A DNA stretch of 64,000 nt, taken from Puccinia triticina (lineage: Eukaryota > Basidiomycota > Pucciniomycetes > Pucciniales > Pucciniaceae). Position 1 is the stretch's first letter; every line of letters begins with the position of its first letter. The notes below the pieces were generated by a model. The model was not told where the DNA came from. It ran no database searches and was given only the letters and a program-made list of their open reading frames with translations. Location of the stretch: positions 4,588,001-4,652,000 of the forward strand of contig NC_070571.1 in NCBI RefSeq assembly GCF_026914185.1, in the 5' to 3' direction. The position numbers and the translations under genes were made by a program. Below, one piece after another: positions 57,384 through 64,000 of this stretch.

Positions 57384-59204
57384 GACTTCATATTCTGTTT
57401 TTTTTCATGCAATTTTAACCCTAGTTACAACTTATCATTTCTTTATAATTCTACTCTTTCCTCAAGTTCTTGTGTCAGCCTCAGAGTCAGTGCAACTAAC
57501 CTAAAAGTCTGCCTTTTCTACATCTCAAATTATTTGAGCACAAAAAATATAAACTAAAAGATGATCTGCAATGTCTGTGTTCCTCCAATTGGGTCCCGCG
57601 ACTCAATGAATTGTGGTTGAGTCCTGCAACTCAATGAATTACAATTGAGTCCCGCGACTCAATGAATTATGATTGAGTCCCGCGACTCAATGAATTACAA
57701 TTGATTCCCGCGACTCAATGACAGTTATGGCGCGCATGCGCAGTTGTGACGTGGCAGCGCTACCAGGCGCGCCAACCACTTGTACATGTGTAATTATGTA
57801 AGCAAACTGTGAAGCGTTTTGAAGTCAGGATCTCCCTTGCCTGAGGAGGATTGACAGAAATCAGACACCCAGAACCACACCCGCAGTTTGCCCAGGATCA
57901 CCACCAAAGAGGATACCACACTCCCAGTATACCTACCATCACAGCAGAAATGGGCCACTACACTAAACTAACGTTATTGGACAATAACTGTTAGTGTAGC
58001 CATTTTATTGACTCCCAAATTCATGTTATTTGTTATCTCAGATACAAGTATCCATACTAACAATAACAGGAAATAACAGCAATGACAACAATAACAGGCA
58101 TTTTATTGCTACTAACAGGATACAATAACAGTTATTGCGGTTATCCATCACTATTTCCAGGGCAAGTTCCTGTATTGTTAGCAACACAAAAAACAAGATA
58201 ACAGAAAATGTTGTTATTTTTAGCTGGTTTTGGCTAAAATACACTACACTAACAAATAACGTTACTGTATCGGCCAACCGTTGATCACAGGCACCTAGGA
58301 AATTGACAGTAAGTATCACTCTTTCACTGAGCCTTGACTATCTCAGAGGTAGAACTCTGTGTCTCTTGATTGCTCTCTCTTTCTGCTTGCTTTTGCCCAA
58401 TCCTTTATCACAGGTCTGCACCTATCTTGACATCATCAACCAAAGGATTCTGCTGCATCATATCCTTCTTTTTTTGTGGTTTTTGTAAGAAACAAACCAC
58501 ACAGGTTTCCCTTTAAAGAACCTTGATTATCCAGAAGGAAGCTAAACAATTGTAGCTGGATTAAACTTGTCTAATCCAGGAGCCCTCCACGTTTCTTTGG
58601 TGAGAGGAGGCTGTTGCACTCTCTAGCACAGCTTGGCAGCACTCCCTAAAGGAGTTAGCATTGCCAGTGGAAGTTAGTACCCACCAGAATAACCTTGAAT
58701 ATCTGCCAATCTTGAATCTGCTCAGTTTCTCTCTCTCTTTCTCTCTCTCTCTAATACTTGTAATTTCTTTATCCCAAGAAATCCAAGGAGCCCCCAAATT
58801 CCTTGTGTCCTGCTGTCACTATAGAGACTCAGGCTCACAATGCCAACCTGTTCAGAGAAGAACAGTAATATGGCAAGATGAGCAAGCCCCCATCAGCAAT
58901 CTAGTAAGCCAAATGGTTTGACTAATATCACTGATCTGGATATCAAGGGTGTTGACAACGCGGTTGAGAATAAATGCCATCACCTGTGGCGTGGCAAGGG
59001 CAATTGACCTTTTGTTATGGGAAGGCGTAGCGTATCCTATGACGCTGTGTAACCGGAGATGGTTGGGCGGGCTTTTTGTGGTGTTGTGATTGAGACGGTC
59101 GGGATGCGGTGAGGATGATATCAAGGAGTGCGCCTATAAATAGGGTGCACTGTGGCGGGTATTTAGGAAATGCCAGTCAACTTGCTGCGCTGCACTTCCA
59201 GCAA
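57384..59204. other. Repeat-bearing non-coding stretch
   Basis: No gene is supported. It contains the palindrome array at 57590-57722, a foldback-like region at about 57955-58265 (CACTACACTAA...AACGTTA words at both ends, ATAACAG-rich centre), and a TC microsatellite near 58731-58752. Confidence 0.4.
57590..57722. repeat. Tandem palindrome array, TTGAGTCCCGCGACTCAA type
   Basis: Five ~30-bp units. Each contains the near-perfect palindrome TTGAGTCCCGCGACTCAA (one unit has TCCTGCAAC) separated by TGAATTACAA or TGAATTATGA. Confidence 0.85.
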
Positions 59205-59320
59205 GTGAGGAGACTCAAGCCCCTCCGCTGTTGCACTTGTGCAGTTTGAGGGTTAATTCTTGATGACCCCCCTTTGCAATTGCCTTAAATGCGGCGCGCT
59301 GGGGGTTATCTTCCCAATAC
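59205..59320. repeat. Dispersed repeat, inverted copy of 24430-24535
   Basis: Shares GCGGCGCGCTGGGGG and CCCCTCCGCTGTTGCACTTG with the complement of the 24.4-kb copy. The flanking 59321-59849 shows no gene. Confidence 0.6.
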
Positions 59321-59849
59321 TTGCAACCTCTCTAGAAGAGGATGAGTATTGGGTCTGGTGTTGTTGTTTGGCTTTTTTTTTGGCTTTGCCACTGCAAGGT
59401 TAAATTCCTGTGTTTGAACAAAAAAAGCTCAATTTGGACCAGTGCAGTGCTTGTCTGATAAAACACTACATCAGTTATCAGCAAGTCTAGTTGTCAGGAA
59501 TTGACATAGAACTAAAAGACCCAAACCCCTGCTGTTTCTGGCCAGCCAAAGTTTAAAGCAGATTTGTGCTAACACTGCACTAAATGTGCTATCATGCTGT
59601 GCAACACCCCTGCATACATTACCACTATGGTCTCTTTTGTAGTGGAAAAAAACTCCTGTTATTTTGTGGTGCAAAATTGGAACAGTCCAATACATGTTTT
59701 GGCATTGGATTGTTTTTTAGCATGATATAAGGCAATGTTATCATATTTGAATAGCTTGTATCAGAGCAAAAATACAATCCAATACCAGATGTGTTTCTGG
59801 GATGAGTGATTTGATTTTATCCACATCACCCAGAAAAGACATATTTTTT

Positions 59850-60719
59850 GGGGCAGGCTAAATCCACACCAAAAAATTACTTCATCCACTCCAAAAATGG
59901 AGTGAACAGTAGTCCACTCCAACTTTCATTGGAGTGAACCATAGTCTACTCCAATGAAAGTTGGAGTGAACAAAATTACACTCCAAAAAAGCCTGTTTTT
60001 TGGAGTGTAACCATGATTCACTCCAAAAATTTTGGAGTAAACCCAATTCCACTCCAAAAATATTTTTTCCAAGCACCATTTTTTTCATTTTTTTTTTGGA
60101 GTGCACAGATGTTCATTCCAAATTTATTGGGGTGGATTAAGGTTTCTCAAATTTAAAAAAATGCAATTTTAAATCTGTACAATTGAAACTTGCATGTAAC
60201 GTTGAAAAATGTATATTCCAACCAGGAAAACTTTAGGGCAGTAGTAGGCAGCTGACATGACCCAACCAAATTCAATCCCCTTTAATTTATTTCTGGTTCA
60301 GGCTTTAGTCATTGTAGAACCTGAAAACATTTTACACACATTATTTTTGATGTATTTTAAATACACATATGATGCTGACATAAGTTTTCATTCCTCTTTA
60401 AGAACCCTGACTTATTTTACTGCAATACTGTTGAAAACCACCCCAATAAACTTGGAGTGAAAATATGTGCACTCCAAAAAAATGAATCATTTTACCTTGG
60501 AGAAAATATTTTTGGAGTGGAATTGGGTTTACTCCAAAATTTTTGGAGTGCATCATGGGTACACTCCAAAAAACAGGCTTTTTTGGAGTGTAATTTTGTT
60601 CACTCCAACAAAATTTGGAGTAGACTATGGTTCACTCCAATTAAAGTTGGAGTGGACTACTGTTCACTCCATTTTTGGAGTGGATGAAGTAATTTTTTGG
60701 TGTGGATTTAGCCTGCCCC
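59850..60719. mobile_element. Complete 870-bp MITE with 8-bp target duplication (hAT-like)
   Basis: Both ends are GGGGCAGGCTAAATCCACAC in inverted orientation. The 8-bp duplication TATTTTTT lies at 59842-59849 and 60720-60727. The arms (~250 bp each) are filled with repeats of TTGGAGTGNA/CACTCCAA words in both orientations; the centre (about 60110-60450) is unique. An 8-bp duplication points to the hAT superfamily. Partial copies lie at 62931 and 63594. Confidence 0.8.
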
Positions 60720-60835
60720 TATTTTTTACCAATATAATACCACTGTATTTTATTGGCTTTCCAATACAATCTGTGATACTGCTTTTGTTGGGTATTGGAA
60801 GAGCAATTTGATATGCAGTAATGATGGCCTCTCGC

Positions 60836-60996
60836 ACCCGGGTACCCACTGCGGGTGCGGGTACCCGCCTGAAATTTCGCAAAATCTCAACACCCGCACC
60901 CGCACCCGCACCCGGCACCCGCCGGCGTGTGCTCGGCAGGTATACCGGGTACCTGCTGGCGGGTGCCGGGTGCAGGGGCGGGTACCCGCTCTAATA
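60836..60996. repeat. GGGTACCCGC palindrome cluster 1
   Basis: GGGTACCC, CGGGTGCGGGTG and CACCCGCACCCGG words are packed in both orientations. A very similar cluster at 61725-61860 brackets the next array. Confidence 0.75.
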
Positions 60997-61004
60997 TACT
61001 CACT

Positions 61005-61560
61005 GCCGGTGAGAAATCCCTCCCGGTCAGCAATACATACACTCGCTGACCGGGAGGGATTACCACAGTCAGCAAGCTCATTGCGATGGCCGGGAGGGAG
61101 TCCTCCCAGCCATCGAGCCATCAATTATATCGATGACTGGGAGGGAGTCCTCCCAGCCATCAATTATATTGATGACTGGGAGGGAGTCCTCCTAGCCATC
61201 AATTATATTGATGACCGGGAGGAAGTCCTCCCAGCCATCGATTATATTGATGACCGGGAGGGAGTCCTCCCAGCCATTGATTATTTATCGATGACCGGGA
61301 GGGAATCCTGCCGGTCATCAATATACTCGCTGACCTGGGGATTCCTCCCGGATTCCCGGGGGTATAGTACCTCCTTGACCGGAGGGATCCCTCCAGTCGA
61401 AGAGGTGCACAAGCTTTTTGACCGGAGGGACTCCTCCGGTCGAGGAGTCCCTCCGGTTGAGGAGGTGTACACACCTCTGGGCGGAGGGATCGCTCCGCTT
61501 GAGGTGGCATGTACACCTCCCACCTCTTCAAGTGGAGAGATCCCTCCAATCCATCTGGCC
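61005..61560. repeat. CCGGGAGGGA / TCCCTCCCGG palindrome array
   Basis: About 15 hairpin-forming units (ATTGATGACCGGGAGGGAGT followed by CCTCCCAGCCATCAA, with variants such as TTGACCGGAGGGAT). The core word is the same as in the CACTA-like element at 20.7-23.6 kb, but the spacers differ. Confidence 0.8.
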
Positions 61561-61724
61561 CACCAAGATGGGTGTTGTAACCCCACTGGGTTACACGTAG
61601 AGGGTCTCATCTAGACCCCTTTTCACATTCTCTTCATGTATATAAACCTGTCTATGTTTACATACATGAAGAATCATCATTCCTAGCGTGAACCACCTCT
61701 GAGGTTCCTTTAATGGGCGGGTAC

Positions 61725-61860
61725 CTGGATGGGTACCCGTTTTTTTCCTGCCCAAAAACTGAACACCCGCACCCGCACCCGGCACCCGCCTGCGGGTGCT
61801 GAGCGGGTGTTCCGGGTACCTGCTGGCGGGTGCCGGGTACCCGCAAACGGGTACCCAAGT
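61725..61860. repeat. GGGTACCCGC palindrome cluster 2
   Basis: Similar to cluster 1 (shared CACCCGCACCCGCACCCGGC and GGGTACCTGCTGGCGGGTGC), ending in a shared CTCTAATAT flank. The following 61861-62657 shows no gene. Confidence 0.75.
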
Positions 61861-62657
61861 GCCATCTCTAATATGCAGCACCAGCAAATAAATACCTTGG
61901 ATCATTTTGGCTACAGCGTTTCTCTTTCATTCAACAGGTTGTGAGCTCATGAAAAACAACAAAGTCCAGTTTGTCAAGTCTGCTTGATTGAATCCCTTCT
62001 CCCCTATTATGTAAGTTGGCTGGCAGTTGCTTGAATTCTCTATGGAAGAGAGTTTTTATTGCTACTTTAGATCATTCTATTGATCAGGAAGAATGATTGT
62101 TTCAGTTAAAGAAAAAATTTCATCACATATTTATTTAAATTCAAGTCTTTCTTTTCTTGATTAAGCCTGAGAATGGAAAGATCAAGAAGAGGGATGTTTA
62201 GACTGATGATAATAACTATTTTCTCAAGTTGGAGTGCAACTGATACTCATTGATCACATTGTCTATTTGCTTTGACAGCTCAAATAATTAATATCTGTAT
62301 GATCTTTATTGCCTCATTACTATTGACCTTCTTTAGCAGGACACATGTGCCTTTAGATACAAAACTCATTTGTTCTTACCTTATTTTGTTACAAGAAAAT
62401 CTATCAAAGATGTAATAGCTTACAAGAAATCCAGTTGTTACATAAATTGTTTACGCTGTTCACCCGCTGGAGACCTAGACGCGACCCATTTTGATTAGCT
62501 GCAGGGGCGGATTGGCTAGCGTTATGATTCAGATGAGCTTGGTGTGCCCAGGAATGATTTGATTCTGTAAGCATTTTGTTGGAATATATGCTTCAAGCTC
62601 CATTTGAGGGGCCAAGTTATATGATCTAATATCCAAATACCACCAGTAAGACCCACT

Positions 62658-62732
62658 GTGTGTTTAGCTAAGTGTTATAAGAGCAGCTCTCATGAATGTA
62701 GAAGGTCGTGGGTTCAAATCCCACAACACACA
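62658..62732 (+). tRNA. tRNA-like sequence (pseudogene or tRNA-derived repeat)
   Basis: 75 nt. The acceptor pairs GTGTGTT with AACACAC at 7 of 7 positions. U8-A9 is followed by D-arm GCTA...GAGC and a perfect T-arm GTGGG-TTCAAAT-CCCAC (a canonical B box); TTTT comes shortly after the 3' end. The anticodon stem is poorly paired and the loop lacks U33 in the unshifted alignment (a shifted reading gives CAT, Met). It is therefore more likely a decayed tRNA or a SINE head than a working gene. Confidence 0.4.
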
Positions 62733-62930
62733 ATTCTTTTCACCTGAGTAATTTCAACACATTATCAGTACAGATGCTCTCAGTGAAGTTGGCTAAACCC
62801 TGTGAATACTTGATATTCATGCTTCCATATGCATACGCAATATTCAATTTCATAGTTGTTATGTATCAATCATTACCTATGATGCATGACAAACATACAC
62901 AATTTGCATATGCAATATTCATAGTTTGTT

Positions 62931-63135
62931 GGGGCAGGCTAAATGCACACCAAAGATTTACTTCATGCACACCAAAAATGGAGTGAACAGTAGTTCACTC
63001 CAAAATTTTTGGTGTGCACATGTGTCCACTCCAAAATTTTTGGAGTGGATGATGGTATACTCCAAAAATCCCCAAAAATTGGAGTGCCCAACCATGCACT
63101 CCAAAATTTTTGGAGTGAACACCAGGGCACTCCAC
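62931..63135. mobile_element. Partial copy of the 870-bp MITE
   Basis: Begins GGGGCAGGCTAAATGCACAC and carries the same TTTTTGGAGTGNA repeats, but has no opposite end within reach. A second, shorter fragment of the same end lies at about 63594-63635. Confidence 0.7.
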
Positions 63136-63202
63136 AACCAGCACTCCTCCCATCATGAATGGCTGGTCTGGACTCTGCGCTGCCCACGGAGGGCAGTACA
63201 TA

Positions 63203-63245
63203 TCCCTCTCAATGACCAGCACAGACTGGTCATTGAGAGGACAGA
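63203..63245. repeat. Single hairpin unit like the 33.2-kb array
   Basis: CTCTCAATGACCAGCACAGA is followed by CTGGTCATTGAGAG: the same word and spacer as in 33205-33735. Confidence 0.7.
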
Positions 63246-63279
63246 CACAGCCCTCTCAACAACAATGCAACTATTACGC

Positions 63280-63500
63280 TAAAAGTAATAAGAGGCGCTA
63301 AAAATATAGTGTAGCGCTGGCCGCTAATAATCTGGGCAGTTAGTGATGGTGGTAGCGGTCCAGCGCTACATATAGCGCGTAGCGTAGCAACACCCTTGCT
63401 ACATCATTTCCCTGCTCCGTGTAGTTTAGCGTTTTGAAGGTGCTAACGCTAAAAATAGCTGTATTTTAGCGCCAAAGCTGCTACACCTGCTGAAACATTG
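63280..63500. repeat. TAGCGC / GCTAAAA repeat cluster
   Basis: Many copies of TAGCGC, GCGCTA and GCTAAAA words in both orientations between about 63275 and 63485; possibly a decayed foldback MITE. The remaining 63501-64000 shows no supported gene. Confidence 0.55.
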
Positions 63501-64000
63501 AGCTGGAGGTCTATTTTTTTCCCAGATTAGATAATGACCACCAATTATTCAATAATTACCACCAATCATTCAATAATTACCTCTAATTGTTTAGGGGCAG
63601 GCTAAATCCACACCAAAAAATTACTACATCCCACTTTCTTAAATCCACAGAATTCTAGACCTGCAGATCTAAGTTTTGGGGTGTTTTTTTCTCAAAAGAT
63701 GGGGCAAAAAATGCCCCTTTATCTCACTTGGCACGTTGAATATCCCCAAAGACCCGAAGGCCCTATGGATGACCCTCCAGCTGTGCCGGAGCAACGCGCA
63801 AAAGAGGGCCGGTTGGTAAACTAGCCAGGGAGGGCCTAACCAAGCAGTTAGGGGGCTCCCAGGGAGGGGGCGGACAAAACCGAATCCCCTGCGGATCCAC
63901 CAACTCCATAACCTCCTCTTTATATACTCACGCACATAACCTACCACGCACCGGCTGTTTCCCCGAATCCACAGCTATGCCACACTTGCTCCTATGATAT

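Noticed and set aside
60808..61905. Open frames of up to 268 codons across the palindrome arrays
   Set aside because: The translations are just the repeat units read through (for example repeated DDWEGVLPAI); no coding signature.
63669..63947. 92-codon minus-strand frame at the window end
   Set aside because: No recognisable domain, W/R/L-rich composition typical of a chance frame, and no supporting context.

Overview
The window looks like nuclear DNA of a rust fungus (Pucciniales, most likely Puccinia or a close relative). This is inferred from three things. Short GT-AG introns (about 60-105 nt) interrupt recognisable eukaryotic genes. A lineage-restricted family of ~400-residue proteins sits in tandem. 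The rest is a dense, nested mass of Ty1/copia elements, solo LTRs and MITEs. No database search was possible.

Region 1 (about 2.1-15 kb) is the gene-bearing part. Four tandem paralogues of an unrecognised two-exon family lie on the + strand. Copy 1 is broken by a solo LTR; copies 2, 3 and 4 are open. A fifth, decayed copy lies at 28.8 kb. Between copies 2 and 3 sit two conserved single-copy genes in a head-to-head pair 166 bp apart: a five-exon cytochrome-b5 fusion fatty-acid desaturase (sphingolipid delta-8 type, - strand) and Mediator subunit 6 (+ strand).

Region 2 (15-36.6 kb) is a transposon graveyard. It holds a ubiquitin-specific-protease-like gene split by a 569-bp insertion and cut at its C-terminus by a 2.9-kb CACTA-like foldback element. 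That element has ~836-bp inverted arms packed with palindromic repeats. Next come a decayed DUF1765-like gene split by a 1,010-bp solo LTR, the fifth paralogue relic, Harbinger-like MITEs, a 0.5-kb hairpin-repeat array, and a TIR element carrying another solo LTR.

Region 3 (38.6-57.4 kb) is one nest of LTR retrotransposons. Copia-3 (- strand) has two other copia elements inserted in its reverse transcriptase region: copia-1 (+) and copia-2 (-). Copia-1 itself carries a solo LTR in gag. Every junction has a 5-bp target-site duplication, and removing the insertions restores the reading frames. The three copia elements appear to use three different kinds of tRNA primer-binding site.

Region 4 (57.4-64 kb) has no convincing protein gene. 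It carries several unrelated palindromic repeat arrays, a complete 870-bp MITE with an 8-bp target duplication, fragments of the same MITE, and a tRNA-like sequence.
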